From: Coix lacryma-jobi var. lacryma-jobi
Taxonomy: Eukaryota > Streptophyta > Magnoliopsida > Poales > Poaceae
Assembly (NCBI GenBank): GCA_009763385.1
Contig: VDCT01000286.1
Location: forward strand, 1-64,000
Direction: 5' to 3'
Length of the DNA stretch: 64,000 nt
The position numbers and the translations under genes are program-made. Within the stretch, counting starts at the first letter, position 1. Every line of letters begins with the position of its first letter. Under the pieces are notes generated by a model. It was not told the origin of the DNA. It searched no databases and saw only the letters and a list, made by a program, of their open reading frames with translations. Positions 10,091-21,129 of the stretch are shown one piece after another.

Positions 10091-10498
10091 AAGGTCTCAC
10101 CCACCAAAGGAGTTACTCGTTTTGGAGTCAAGGGAAAGTTAGCACCACACGCTATATTGGTCCCTTTGAAATTCTGGAACGTTGTGGCAAGGTAGCCTAC
10201 AAATTGAAGTTGCCCGATCATCTTTCCGCCGTCCATAATGTGTTTCACGTCTCCCAACTCAAGAAATGTCTCCGAATACCCGAACACGTGGTGGAAGTTG
10301 AAGGTGTTGAGTTAGAACCCCGATCTGTCATACTCCGAGTATCCATTTCGCGTGTTGGATTACAAGGACCGTGTTACCCGGAGGACTACCGCAAGATGGT
10401 ACAAGATCCAGTGGAACCAACACTCTGAAGAAGAAGCCACTTGGGAATCTGAAGACTTCTTAGCGAAGAACTATCCCGACTTTCTCGATACTCTGTAG
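10091..10498 (+). pseudogene. Integrase C-terminal domain and chromodomain (chromovirus)
   Basis: The plus strand reads the integrase tail (LKVSPTKGVTRFGVKGK, YIGPFEILERCGKVAYKL, NVFHVSQLKKC). After a frame change near 10330 a chromodomain follows at about 10354-10498: RVLDYKDRVTRRTT, WYKIQWNQHSEEEATWE, ending at TAG 10496-10498. The aromatic residues around the QW and TWE motifs fit a chromodomain. In chromoviruses this domain helps target integration to heterochromatin. It assigns the element to the chromovirus branch. Confidence 0.85.
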
Positions 10499-10556
10499 AT
10501 GTAAAGTTTTGTCTTTGTCCTTCTTAAGACGCAGAATCTCGGGGCGAGATTTCTTT

Positions 10557-10568
10557 AGGGGGGAAGGC
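10557..10568 (+). other. Polypurine tract (chromovirus)
   Basis: AGGGGGGAAGGC lies directly before the TGTAACACC start of the LTR at 10569, the expected plus-strand primer site. Confidence 0.85.
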
Positions 10569-13500
10569 TGTAACACCTATGGTGATTATATGTAATTAAC
10601 CTGACATGTCATCATCTTTAGTCATTAATCATTCTTGTCATGCACTTATGTTTGCCTAATGTTTTTTTGCATTTACCTTTTTCTGAGGTGACTTGTGTAG
10701 TGATCTCTTTTTCAAAACCCTAAAGGCCCAAATCTTCCTATAAGGCAAAATGGTAATTTCATCTCTGTGTCTAGCTTTGTGTGAATCTTGTTCAGTTGAG
10801 TGTCTTGATGTTTTGTTGTGTTGATCAAAGTTCAAAATCAGAAATAGAATTTAAATCCTTTTGAAAAACCCTGATTTCCAAACCCTGGTTTTTACCCCTC
10901 TTTTATTATTTAAAAACTATTCAAAATTTGAAGTTGGCCCAATGAGAAAGTTGTAGATCTTGTCAAAAGGAACAACTTTGGTATTTGCAGATTTTCAAGT
11001 TTTTCAATATAAATCAGAAGTATTTCAAATTTAATCCTTCAAACTTCAATTTTGTCCCCTTTTCGGTTTTCAAAATTATCTCAAAAACATTTGAGTTTCA
11101 GAAAAAGTTTATATTGGCAAAGTTGTAGATCTCAAATTTTTAAGCAACTTTGGTGTTTTTGAGTTTTCTTTGTGTAGTTCAAGTTTTTGGAGTAATTTCA
11201 AAATTTCAGAAAGGGGTAGATTTGGGATTGGGTAACGTCTCTGTGCGAGCTTTAAAGCAAGGGGGCCCCGGCCGACGGCGGCGCAGCCTCAGCCTCGCCG
11301 AGCCCGGCTGACCCGCGTCCGTGTCGCCCAGGCCAGCGCTGAGCTCTCGACCTCTCCGGTCCCCTACCTCCTCCGCCGCCACGCCGATTCAGCCTTGCCG
11401 AGCCCGGCTGACCCGTTCCGTGTCGCCCAAGGCCAGAGCTAGCGCGCTCGACCTCCCCGAGCCCCTACCTACCTCCGCCGCTCTCCATCCCCTACCCTAC
11501 CCTCCTCTTTCCCTGCGGCCGCGCGGACAGCGGCGTTTGCCATCCTCCGGCAAGGCCTCCTCGCCTCGCCCGCGCGCCGCTCCCCTCCCCCGTTCTCTTC
11601 CGCCCTACCCTGCTCCCCCCTCCATTACGGTCGCCCGAACGCTCCCCACCCTTCTGACCGGACCCCCAGCTCTCCGTCCCGCGCTATAAAAGCCGTCGAG
11701 CTCCCGCCATCCTCCCTCCGCATCGGCGAGCTCCGTGAACCCGAGCCACCAAGCCTCCCCAGAGCAAGCCGAGCCCGCCGCTGCCTTCGCCTTGAGCTTC
11801 TCCACCTTCCCGGGCAACCAATTTCACCCCTCCGCTTTCCTCTCGCCGGCGCAGGAGCTTCGTCCCGACTCCGGCAAACGGCCGCGTTTCGGCTAAGCGA
11901 GAAATTCGCCGCCGTGAGTGCTTCTCTCTTCCCCCCTCCGACCCCTGCTTCATCTTCATCTTCTTTGCCTCCTTGCGCTCCTATCCGCCATCGGTAACCC
12001 CCTCTTGGTGGACAGAGCCGCCGGAACGCCGCTCGCCCGCCGAGAAGTTCCGCCGAGGCGCCGCCACCGTCGAGCTCCCTCCTCCGACCCTGCACCGCCT
12101 CGCCGAGCCTCCCCGCCCTCTCCGACTCCGGTGAGCTCGCGAATCTTCTTCCACCCTCGGCTTTCCCAGCGCGAGCCCCGAGCGGCCGGTTCGCCGTCCG
12201 CCTCGCCTGCGATTCGCCCGAGCCCTGCGGTCCGCCGCGCGATTCGCCCGAGCCCTGCGAGGAAGGAGCACAGTGCTCTTTTTCCTTTTTGGAAAGATGT
12301 GAATAGTGTTCCTTTTTCATCTTTTTGTTGATTTTTCTGTGTTGCTCTGCTCCAAAAATTCTGAAAAATTGATGGTAGACTCTTATACCTTGTAGTATTT
12401 TAGAAAAATATGAAACTTGAATTTTGTGCAAAAATTTGAAAATGAAAATCTCCCTTTTAATTAAGAAATGAATAGTTTTTAGATTTTTAGAAAATCATGT
12501 ATAAGCTCCAAAAATCATGAGATAAATTTTTATGTGCTAGTTATGACATTTTTAGTCTCTGGTGAAATTTTGAAGTCTTTTGGAACAAGTTGATTTTTTG
12601 AGCATTTATTTTAATTGTAAATAGTGCCTTTTGTTAATTAATGACTGATTTTAATTGAGCACCTTAATGACCTCCAAAAATTATGAAATTTTTTTTGCCA
12701 TCTTTTTATACCATAATGAACCCATGGGATTAATTTGGTAAATTTTGGAGCAACTGCATAAAATGACCTTTTTAAATAATTAGAAAAAATAGAAAAGCAA
12801 TTAGGATTCATGTTGTATGCCCTGTGATGTGACTTTTGGGATTGTTTGCTGTTCATAGACCCCCACCCATTTGGTCTATGATGTTTTGTGATGCCATGCT
12901 TGATTTATGTTTAGGTCGGATAAATGATGCTTAATAGGTTGATTAATTTTGCTTAGGGATACAGATAAGTAACTTTATGTCCACACTAAGGAGTTACTTA
13001 CACGATAGAAAGTTTGTACTCTAGAATCAGTGGTTTTGTCATGTGCTGTTTGTTCATGTCAGCATCCTCATAAGCATACATCATTGCATCCGTATAGTGA
13101 CCGAAGGAGAAAACATCAAAGTCGAGGCAGCCGCTGACGAACCTACCCCCGAGACGACCCCGAGCTCCGACACCTGCACTGCCGACCCCGAGCCTGTCCT
13201 CTTTGCTCTTCAAGCAAGCCCCGGTGCATTTTAACCCTTCCTTGTTTTCACAAAAGTTTACTTAAATGCTTTTAAGTTAAAACTACTGCATTAGGTTATA
13301 GGAGTTGTGTGATGACCTATTACCTGCATTGTTTACCTCCACCAGAAGATCCACCTGCCCTGTTTTAAAAACAATTTGCAAAATGCTTAGTGATGCTATA
13401 CATAGATTTGCAATAAAAATGCCAATTTCAAAAGTGTGATCACTCAAAGAATTTTTATGGGAATTTGGCTTACTCCCTGCCTGTTGACTAAGTATCTGAT

Positions 13501-14684
13501 CCGTACCTAGTCAACAGTGAGGAGAGGTTGTCCGAGCGTACGGTGCCGTCATGTTGTAGTCCGGGACTCAACAGTTAACACCGACCGGACAGGGTTGAAA
13601 AACCGACAGAACCTGTACTCTTGGGTTAGAGTCCCGAGGTGCTTGTCGCTGGCGGAAAAATTTAGGGACCATCCGTATGGGGGCCTGCTGGCCAAGACTT
13701 GCAACTATTCACATACTTCGGAAAGCTCTGGCTCCGAGGAATCCTTTATTGGACCGACAACCGCGCACTGGGAGTGGAGAGATGGCGGAAGTAGCATGTA
13801 CCCACATGGTCGTCGTACCTGGATAGAGTGGTGTACTGTACTTCCGGGTGGCGTAGGACCGGGCCCAATCTTGGAGGAATCGTGGTAGACGAGTTGGCAT
13901 AATGCAAGCTTGGGTGCTACATATGCAGTGTGGATAGGGATCCTCAGCTGAGTATTATTTATCCGGATTAACGTTGCTCCTCGGTTATGGAGACTTGGTC
14001 ACTGACTGTCAACGGAGAGTGGTTCTCAACTAGGTATGTTTTGAAAGGTAAAATGAATCATGAACGTTGAAGAATTGAGAAATACTGGAATCTTTCCAAA
14101 ATAAAACAGGTTTCAAAATGCTTTTCTCTCTGCAAATACTGATCTTGCTTAAGCCTACCTTGACTACCTAAGCCTCTCATTCTTGAGTCTTCTCCCCTTT
14201 TTCTTTATAGTCGGGTAAGTCTTGTTGAGTACCCCCCAGTACTCAGGGTTTGTTACCCATGCTGCAGGTATGACTGAGTCCCCGATGTGTCTTGCGCCCT
14301 GCTGCATGACCATCGCCCAGGAAGAGGCCGATGAGCCGAAGAGTAAAGTGTACACCCTTGGGCTGGGTGATCATGACTATCTTATTTTGTTGTACTCCGC
14401 TACGTTGCCTATTTCTATTACCCGACATGGTTTGTATAACTGCACCTTTAATTTTATTTGGAACCTCGGTTTGTAAAACTAATGTTATTTAAGTCTTCCG
14501 CTCTGTATTTCCGATGTTATGGTAAAAGTATCCAGTGTTGTGACCGAATTGTGAGATGATCCTGCGACAATGGGCACTGATGCAGCCCAGTGACGAACAG
14601 TCTTAATCGCATGGAACATAGGTTCGGCTGTGTCAGAGGCTGACGGGGACCTGTGGGCCATGGGATTAGGGCCGTTCCGCCACA
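10569..14684 (+). repeat. 3' LTR of the chromovirus (about 4.1 kb)
   Basis: The start is fixed by the purine tract, and the LTR opens TGTAACACC. The end is placed at 14684 (CCGTTCCGCCACA), where sequence changes to a PF04195-type gene fragment. No partner LTR is present, so the right boundary is inferred. The LTR is AT-rich at 10569-11220, very GC-rich at 11230-12290 around its TATA box, then AT-rich again. It contains a 100-bp tandem duplication (about 11289-11488) and a 30-bp one (12209-12260). Open frames inside the GC-rich part match nothing and are not called as genes. Confidence 0.8.
11685..11692 (+). promoter_or_regulatory. TATA box of the chromoviral LTR
   Basis: TATAAAAG lies in a GC-rich setting about 1.1 kb into the LTR. 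A CT-rich stretch follows directly, as at many plant transcription starts. This divides U3 (10569 to about 11715) from R/U5. Confidence 0.7.
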
Positions 14685-15224
14685 AACCAGTTGGTAGTCC
14701 CACCCCGCCTGGTTGGTGGAAAGCTTGTAGCGGAGGTAGTCGCGGGGACGTTGGCCGACGAGGGCCCGGTCCTCGCGGTGATGGTGAGGGAGCCCACGCG
14801 GCGAGCCTCCTCCCCGCTCGGCTTCGCGGCCTTGTGGAAGAGCTCGCCCCGGAAGAGGTGGACGAACATCTCCTAGTGCGGCTCGATCTTCAGATACCCC
14901 TCGCACACCGCGGCGTAGATGGCGGCGTGCGAGATGGAGTTGGGGAGAAGTGCTGCAGCTCCACCTCGAAGTGGTGGCCAGGCCCCCGCATGAAGCGGCT
15001 CGGCGGGATGCCGAGCCCCATGCGGTGGTAGCGCATGAAGCTCACCACGTACCCTCCGGCGGGTGCGGCTCCCGGTGGTCCGCCGACGGGAGAATCCACC
15101 ACGTGGGACCCTCCTGCGGGTTGGGGCGGAAAGCCCCCGCTCCACCCGCGTCTCCAGCTCTTGCTGCGGCGTCTTCGTCGGGCTCCAGTCTTCGGCCGGC
15201 AATCACCTGGAACGAAGCGGCCAT
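14685..15224 (-). pseudogene. Antisense PF04195-type ('putative gypsy type transposon') gene, truncated
   Basis: The reverse-strand ATG at 15224 opens a Pro/Arg-rich N-terminus. After a frame change near 15060 the conserved block appears: YVVSFMRYHRMGLGIPPSRFMR, then HHFEVELQHFSP. After another change near 14945 it reads AAIYAAVCEGYLKIEPH and EMFVHLFRGELFHKA. The Trp expected between those last two blocks is TAG (TGG to TAG). The gene ends at the junction with the chromoviral LTR. Such genes are carried antisense by grass Tat elements; their function is unknown to me. Confidence 0.75.
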
Positions 15225-15360
15225 GGGTTGACGGCGCGGATCTGAGCGGTGGACGGGCGGCCGGGAAGATTCCCAATTGCTGGCTCGGGAAGAAGGCGTG
15301 TGGAAGCTACGGCGGCGGTGAAGGCAAAGGCAAAGTAAAGGGTTCCTCTCCCCTCACTCG

Positions 15361-15370
15361 GTATTTATAA
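15361..15370 (-). promoter_or_regulatory. TATA box for the antisense gene
   Basis: The reverse strand reads TTATAAATAC about 137 bases upstream of the antisense start codon at 15224. A GA/CT-rich leader lies between. The second Tat element in this window has a TATA-like box at a similar distance (43885, 113-121 bases before its ATG). Confidence 0.6.
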
Positions 15371-16356
15371 GAGAAAACCCCCGACGGGCGAGGTCACCGC
15401 ACGCATTTAATGCGCCCACCTAACCGATCTCGAGCGGGTTGACAGGTACCGCGGCAACTCCCCATCGCTCCGCTACCGGCCCACCACGACCGCGCGCTCC
15501 AACTTCGGCGCGTCCGTCGCCCTCCCTGATAGTTTCCGCCTAAAAAGGCGCGCCCAACGGGCAGAAGAATTCCCAGACGACGGCTTCTTCACGAAGGTAA
15601 AAACGGGCCCCGGCCCTTCCAAGCCTCGAAGCACAGCGAAGGCTGGCCCTCGAAGAGGGTTCGACAGGCGGCTTCGAGCACCCGAGTCAGGGAACCAAGG
15701 GGCGCCACTCGCAGCATCGCTCGAGGGCCAAGCCTTCGAGGCCCCTCACTGTATCCAAGGCAGGGCGCACGACGTGCATGAGATCCCCCTCGGAGGGAGG
15801 CATCGAGCCACCAGGTCCTATCGAATGGACCTGGCATTCCTGCAGACTGTGCGCCCACGCTTTATGAGATCGCCTCAGGGCTTCAGTCGACCCTATCGAA
15901 CGGAACACGAGGTCTCACTTGGATTCCCCCTGTTACCAGCTCATCGGGAACCTCGATACTCGCCCGCTCTGGTAGTACGAGACATCCCCCCTCGCATCCG
16001 ATCGAAAGGACTCGCGGGATGACAAGCCAGGGCAACCAGCGTGCCGGACAGCTCGAAGAGCCGGCCGGGTATCGGTTCAGCCTGGCACCCCCTCGACGAA
16101 AGAGGGTCGAAAAACTCGGGGGCTCGACACTCCCGAACCTAAAAAATACAACTAACACTCACACTCTCGCAAACAGCCCACGAGGGAGTCCTAACAACTC
16201 CCCCGTGGCCTCGGGGGCTACACCCGCGGGTGTCGCTGGCGCGACACCCACGGAATCGAAACAACCAAACCCTCGAGAACCAGTTAGCCAACCCTCTAGA
16301 TCCCGGTAGAGAGCCCCTGCTCGAGTGCCAGCACTCAACAAGGGCTCGGGGACTAC
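15371..16356 (+). other. Non-coding spacer and polypurine tract of the Tat element
   Basis: No coding sequence is recognisable. The stretch is rich in CTCGAG/CCTCGAGG words. It ends in AGGGCTCGGGGACTAC (16341-16356), the polypurine tract type that precedes grass Tat LTRs. Confidence 0.65.
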
Positions 16357-17555
16357 TATCGGGGACCACAGAAGGGGTCCCCCAATCAACGCAAAGCAAA
16401 TAGGTTAAACCTAGGGCACCAATTAATAAGAAACCTAACAAGTCTAACCTTCTAAAAAGCCAACCCCTCGAGGCCTACAATGCCGACCCATCACCAGGGA
16501 GCCCAGGGCCGCCGAAGCCTTACTGTCCGCCTCATGGCAGCCTACCCCTCGAGCCCCGGCACATAGACCTCGAGCCCTGCACCGCTCCTCGAGACCCCAC
16601 GCGGGGACCTCGAGCCTCACTAGTACGGTAACCTATCCCTCGAGACACATCATGCCACCCTCGAGCAGCACCAGGCATCGGATGTCAATCCCATACTACG
16701 CATTTAATGCGTCCACCTACTCCGGTCACGTCCTCTGGTAACGACACGACTGCGCCACAGTGAACCAGGGCAGAGTCAAATCTCGTTTTCACCACAAGCA
16801 TGGGCAAAAAGGCACAAGTACAAGCACTGTTCGGCCATACCCTGCACTGTTGCACACTCGAGTCACGACTCGAGGCCTGGCAACCCGCTGCGAGATCGGG
16901 TTTTCCGGGACTTGCCCATACCTGCGGGGACTCGAGCCCCCCACAGCGCCCACCACCTCGAGGCCGGCTCTGCGCCCCTCGAGCCCTGACTCGTTCATGC
17001 TATTGGAGGACAGGTACCCAAGACCCGAGGGACCCTGCCACGTCCTATAACTACCGGGATGGGCGCTGCACACGGCCTCCACGTCGCCACGCCTCCACGA
17101 CCGCGCCCGGGATGGAGGCCACCTCCACAAGGACGCCTCAACAGCAACGCCCACGTCAGCTCCAGTGACCTCGACAAGACGGGGTTCCTACCCTCCGTCG
17201 TATTGGGCATTGTACATCCCGACTCCTGTATCATTCCTGTGTAACCCTGGCCTCATCTTGCTCTATAAAGAGGACACCAGGGTCTTCACGCACCCGGTTA
17301 CGCACGGGCTTGCGCGACACGAGTCCACACACACACACGAGTCCGGACTCCGGTCCACGCTCATTGAGCTTGTATTGCCCTGTACAAGCACTTAGGTGCA
17401 AGTAATACAAGAACCCTCCTCCCTCCGCTGGACGTAGGGCCTTCTTTGGCCCGAACCAAGATAAATCTTTGTGTCATCTTGCATCACCATCCAGGAAAAT
17501 GACACGTGATCATAATTACTAGTTGGTGTCATACCCCCGGGGTCGAAACACCACA
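16357..17555 (+). repeat. 3' LTR of the truncated Tat element
   Basis: It matches the solo LTR at 56001-57170 end to end in opposite orientation. Shared marks include the early GGGGTCCCCCAATCAACGC-like block, the GGTTAAACCTAG word, a TATA box near 17264 (CTATAAAGAG), the TGTGTGTGTGGACTCG-type repeat and the terminal CGAAACACC block. It begins TATCGGGG rather than TGTCGGGG, so the terminal TG is mutated. The end at 17555 is set by comparison with the solo copy. Confidence 0.8.
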
Positions 17556-17909
17556 CAATTGGAGATGCTCTAACACGTACCGGCAGGGGCACGATCCGGG
17601 CAGACATTTTTTGACCGGAAAGCCTCAGACAGACAGGCGTACGCTGGGGGATTTATTAGGTTTTGTACTACTACTACTAGTAGTCCAGTGCGCCCCGTAC
17701 GTGCATGATGCAACATGCAGTTATACTCCGTATTATATAATAATAAAAATACAGTAATAAACAATAAATTATGGCGAGGCATATCCATCGTTAACAGCGC
17801 CGGGATCTTTGAGCGCCTCCCTGCGCCGCACGTCCAAATCCCCACAATAAAAATACTGTCCTCTACACAGGGCTAAAAGAATTCTTTTTTGCTCAACTTT
17901 TTGTACTTG
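17556..17909. other. Intergenic DNA, nothing recognised
   Basis: Short mixed-composition stretch between the Tat LTR and the first MITE. It includes simple ACT/AGT and TAA runs near 17670-17760. No open frame or RNA gene is supported. Confidence 0.5.
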
Positions 17910-17911
17910 TA

Positions 17912-18168
17912 CTCTCTCCGTCCATAAAAACATGTAATTATGGGAACCGTGTCAGTCAAAGTAATTTAAGTTTGACCAAGATTATAATAAAAGTTATTAG
18001 TATTTATATCGTGAAATAAAATTATTATAAAAATGTATTCTATTACTAATCTAATGGTATATTTTTTGTATCAAGAATGTTAGTATTTTTTTATATAATT
18101 TTGGTCAAAGTTCAAAATGGTTGACTTCTCGATAAGCGAGAATTGCATGTTTTGTTGGACGGAAGGAG
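17912..18168. mobile_element. Stowaway-like MITE (257 bp), TSD TA
   Basis: The ends CTCTCTCCGTCCATAAAAAC and (reverse complement of the right end) CTCCTTCCGTCCAACAAAAC are terminal inverted repeats. TA flanks both sides (17910-17911, 18169-18170). AT-rich and non-coding. TSD TA and the CTCCNTCCGTCC-type termini are Stowaway (Tc1/Mariner) features. Confidence 0.85.
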
Positions 18169-18399
18169 TAGTTCTTTACACATGTGCGCAGAGTAAGGTG
18201 CCGGAGGAAGGACAATCTTGCGTGCGCTTGGTTGGGTCGAGCAGAGTGCAAGCCTAGTACACTGATTTATTTATTTGTTTTCTTTTTGCAATTGTGTAGA
18301 AGGAAATCACAGCGAGGATGAAATCGAAAACCGCTGTTTGCATTGCTCTTGAGTTCGTCAATATATTGTACATGGAGTAATGTATAGTACGGTAACATA

Positions 18400-18656
18400 C
18401 TTCTTCTGTATCATTTTTAGATGTCGTTTAGGACAGCGACACGATCTCCAAAGAATAATTTTCATCACTTGTTTTTTAAAAAATATTTATTATAAAGTGA
18501 CATAAGTATATTTTTATAAAATTACTTTTAACACAAATTTATTTATATGATTTTGACATCTCTAAAGTCAATAATTTAAAAGTTTTTCATGATTTATATT
18601 TCTAATGTTTGAGTCAAACCTTGTCCAAAAAATATCTATTTTCGATACGGAGGGAG
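18400..18656. mobile_element. Stowaway-like MITE (257 bp), TSD TA
   Basis: Left end CTTCTTCTGTATCATTTTTAG pairs with the right end, whose complement begins CTCCCTCCGTATCGAAAATAG. TA flanks at 18398-18399 and 18657-18658. It is the same length as the previous MITE but clearly different in sequence. Confidence 0.8.
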
Positions 18657-18890
18657 TATGTTAAAAAAAGCTAGTATTGTAACGTTCAGACAACAAATAA
18701 ATACTACAGTCAAAGCCTTTTTGATCGGGCTCCGATCAGGCCGTATGGTCAAGGGTGCAAAATGGTGACCCTGCGCCTCTAATATTTAAACTAAAGAGAG
18801 TTAGAGGTGGATCTAAGTGTCACTAATTTACACCCTTACGTATGGAGATGCGCTTTGGCTGCTAATGAGTGGTGCCAATGAATTTTTTTA

Positions 18891-19231
18891 GTCGTGTTTA
18901 GTTCGTAGGTGAAAAGTTTTTTAATATCACATCAGATGTTTTTTATACTAATTCAATCTATTAAAAATAGACTAATAAGAAAATAAATTACATATTATGT
19001 CTGAAAACCGTGAGACAAATTTATTAAGACTAATTAATTCGTCATTAACACATATTTATTGTAGCGTGACATTGTCAAAATTACGAACTAATTAGGCTTT
19101 AAAAATCGTCTCGTGAAGTTATGACAATATATGTAATTAGTTATTTTTATAGTCTATGTTTAATACTCTATGCATGTTCCAAACATTTATGTGATAAGTA
19201 AAAAGTTTTTGAGCGAAAACTAAACAAGGCC
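18891..19231. mobile_element. Tourist-like MITE (GGCCTTGTTTAG family), TSD TTA
   Basis: The right end reads AAACTAAACAAGGCC, and the left end GTCGTGTTTAGTTC is a decayed copy of GGCCTTGTTTAGTT. TTA flanks both sides. The interior carries the words GTAATTAGTTATTTTTATAGTC and CTAATTAG found in the related copies at 21375-21910. PIF/Harbinger assignment is inference from the 3-bp TSD. Confidence 0.7.
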
Positions 19232-19356
19232 TTAAGGGAGGCAGATAGTGCATGCAAGAACTTGTTGACGTCATTTGAGTTAGTGGAAACTAAACAAGGT
19301 CTTAAGGGAGGCAGCTAGTGCGTGCAAGAACTTGTTGATGTCATTAGAGTTGACCG
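19217..19356. repeat. Tandem duplication, 70-bp unit twice
   Basis: Unit 19217-19286 is repeated at 19287-19356 with about 90% identity. It begins in AAACTAAACAAGG (the last bases of the MITE) and runs through GGGAGGCAG to GCAAGAACTTGTTGA. The duplication therefore happened after MITE insertion and copied its right end. Confidence 0.9.
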
Positions 19357-19697
19357 TCGCCGTCGGCGACAGGGACTCCTCAAAGGAGGATCGGAGGGCT
19401 ATGGCTCTTGCTCATCTCACCTCTGCTTTGCATCACTGCACCGCAGCAAGGCCGCAAGAGACAAGGCGAACAAACACAAAGGGAGGAGATCTGCTCACCA
19501 CTCACCAGCCATTGCAGTTGCAGAGACTTGTGTGTGAGCGAGGTCGTAAAAAGGTCATACAAGTCATGAAGGTAAAAATAAAGCTGGCTGGCTGGCAGTC
19601 AGGGCAGGCCAGTTGATGAAGCCAGGAGGCGCTGCTGCATTGCATTGCATTGCTTGTTTCCCGGCCTCTCACTTTTCTCAGTGTAGGCTTGTACTAC

Positions 19698-19936
19698 GGC
19701 CTTGTTTAGTTCCCCCATTTCTAAAAATTTTCCATCACATCAACCATCATCAATGTTTGGACGTATGCATGGAGTATTAAATGTAGGTAAAAAAATAACT
19801 AATTGTACTTTTAGTATGTACATGTCGAGACGAATCTTTGGAGTCTACGTAGTCCATATTTGGACAAAATTTGTCAAATAACAACGAAAACGCTACAGGA
19901 AAAATTTTGCAAAATTTTTCCATCTAAAACAAGGCC
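19698..19936. mobile_element. GGCCTTGTTTAG-family MITE (239 bp), TSD TAC
   Basis: Both ends carry GGCCTTGTTT (right end as AAACAAGGCC) and imperfect inverted repeats extend about 35 bases. TAC flanks both sides (19695-19697, 19937-19939). Confidence 0.8.
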
Positions 19937-19939
19937 TAC

Positions 19940-21126
19940 TAGTAGTAGTATGCAGCAGCGGCCTCTGAAAAGAAAAATTGGCAAGTACGTACCCCGGTAG
20001 TAGTGGAGTATCGGCCGGTTTCTTGTTGCCGCTGCGACAGTGCACATGTGGTACTACGTAGAAATCTAACAGAACCGGACGGAGTGACATGTGAGATAAA
20101 ACCAAATAAGATTAGATATACAGGTTCGTTTTGATCTTTCAGGGACATGAGAGTTGAGGTCATTTTCGCGATGACATATAGGTAAAACCCTCTTGTTGTT
20201 GTTGCTGCTGCTGCAGAAAGGGGCATGGACGACGGACGACGAGCGTACGGAGTACAGTATACAGCTACAGCCCGGGACATGACTACTTCAAGGACTGGAA
20301 AAAATGGAAATGCCTGCCTGCCTTCCTTCCTTGGGCAAACCCATCGACGACGGTTTCTGCTTGTCTGTCTTGGTTTCAACGCTGACTGCCTGCCCTTTGC
20401 AGAGAGCCTGCTGCATGCTGGCTGCTGTCAGTCGCTGAACCCACAGGCCACAGCCCTAGGCCAGAGAGGACGGCACTGGACGTTGCTTCCTGCTTGGCAT
20501 TGGCATTCACACCACTGACCACACTCACGCGAAACCTGCCAGCCTGTGGAGGGAGAAGGACACAACACAACCGGAGCGAGGTCGCCGAGGCGCCTCGCCA
20601 ACGTCAACGGAGACGGCTTCACTTTGCGTTGCGTTGCGTTGCCATGGAGAGAGAGAGAGAGCTTTTCCGTTTCGTTTGCATTGCACATGCACTGCCTGTG
20701 GATCGCGCAAGCGGCAGAGCAGGGCAAACAAAAAAAAGAAAGGCGCGAAAAGGGAAGGGCTGCGACCTGCCGATAAGACAAAGCTAATTTCCGGAATCAA
20801 CGAGGGTTAAAGCAACCCGGAATCAACGAGGGTTAAAGCAACCGTCGTCATTTTGACTGCGCCAACAAAAAGCTAATGATCAGATGCCGCCCTTTCCCAA
20901 ACAGTTCCTGCGTGCCCTCCCTCTATTGGCTTCCCTTTTCCCTGGATTTTGACCAATCCCCCCCCCCCCCCCCCCCCAGTGACAGTGAGCAACCTGCAGC
21001 CGCAGCTGCAGGCCCATCCATCCTCCATCCATCCCCCTGCTCCTTCCACACGGTTACGTTTACGGTTACGGCTGACTCATCAAACTTGTTCATCACGGTA
21101 GTCCGAGGAACAATTCGCATATAATT
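19940..21126. other. GC-richer intergenic DNA with simple repeats
   Basis: No conserved open frame is recognised on either strand, although several 70-150-codon frames exist by chance. Notable contents are GTT/GCT triplet runs (20196-20215), three GCGTT repeats and a GA run (20626-20660), a 26-bp tandem duplication (20791-20842) and a 20-C homopolymer (20958-20977). Confidence 0.5.
20791..20842. repeat. Perfect 26-bp tandem duplication
   Basis: The 26-base unit beginning CCGGAATCAACGAGGG occurs twice back to back (20791-20816, 20817-20842) without a mismatch, so it is recent or an assembly artefact. Confidence 0.95.
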
Positions 21127-21129
21127 TGA

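Larger units (their letters stand above)
7319..14684 (+). mobile_element. Gypsy chromovirus (Tekay/Del-type), 3' part, forward strand
   Basis: After the Copia LTR ends at 7318 the plus strand reads, in order, the protease C-terminus, RT, RNase H, integrase, integrase C-terminus, chromodomain, a purine tract and a long LTR. Protease-RT-RNH-IN order plus a chromodomain is chromoviral, and the long LTR suggests the Tekay/Del group. Gag and the 5' LTR are absent and must lie left of Copia element A. The right end abuts a truncated antisense gene of a Tat element at 14685, which suggests insertion into that element. Confidence 0.88.
14685..17555 (+). mobile_element. Tat-lineage Gypsy element, 3' part only
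   Basis: A reverse-strand PF04195-type gene fragment (14685-15224), a non-coding spacer, a purine tract (16341-16356) and a 1.2-kb LTR (16357-17555) follow each other. In grass Tat elements an antisense gene sits between pol and the 3' LTR, so this is the 3' end of a forward-strand element. It is cut at 14685 by the chromovirus. The same LTR family occurs as a solo LTR at 56001-57170. Confidence 0.8.

Noticed and set aside
11625..12431. Long reverse-strand open frame (268 codons) and overlapping plus-strand frames at 11321-12331
   Set aside because: They lie in the GC-rich promoter part of the chromoviral LTR, are open on both strands because stops are rare in GC-rich DNA, and show no domain.
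13517..13888. Open plus-strand frame (123 codons) in the chromoviral LTR
   Set aside because: Inside R/U5 of the LTR, no recognisable domain, unrelated frames on the other strand.
19940..21126. Possible host gene in the GC-richer interval
   Set aside because: Frames of 70-150 codons on both strands have no conserved motif, no splice pattern and contain homopolymers and triplet runs.
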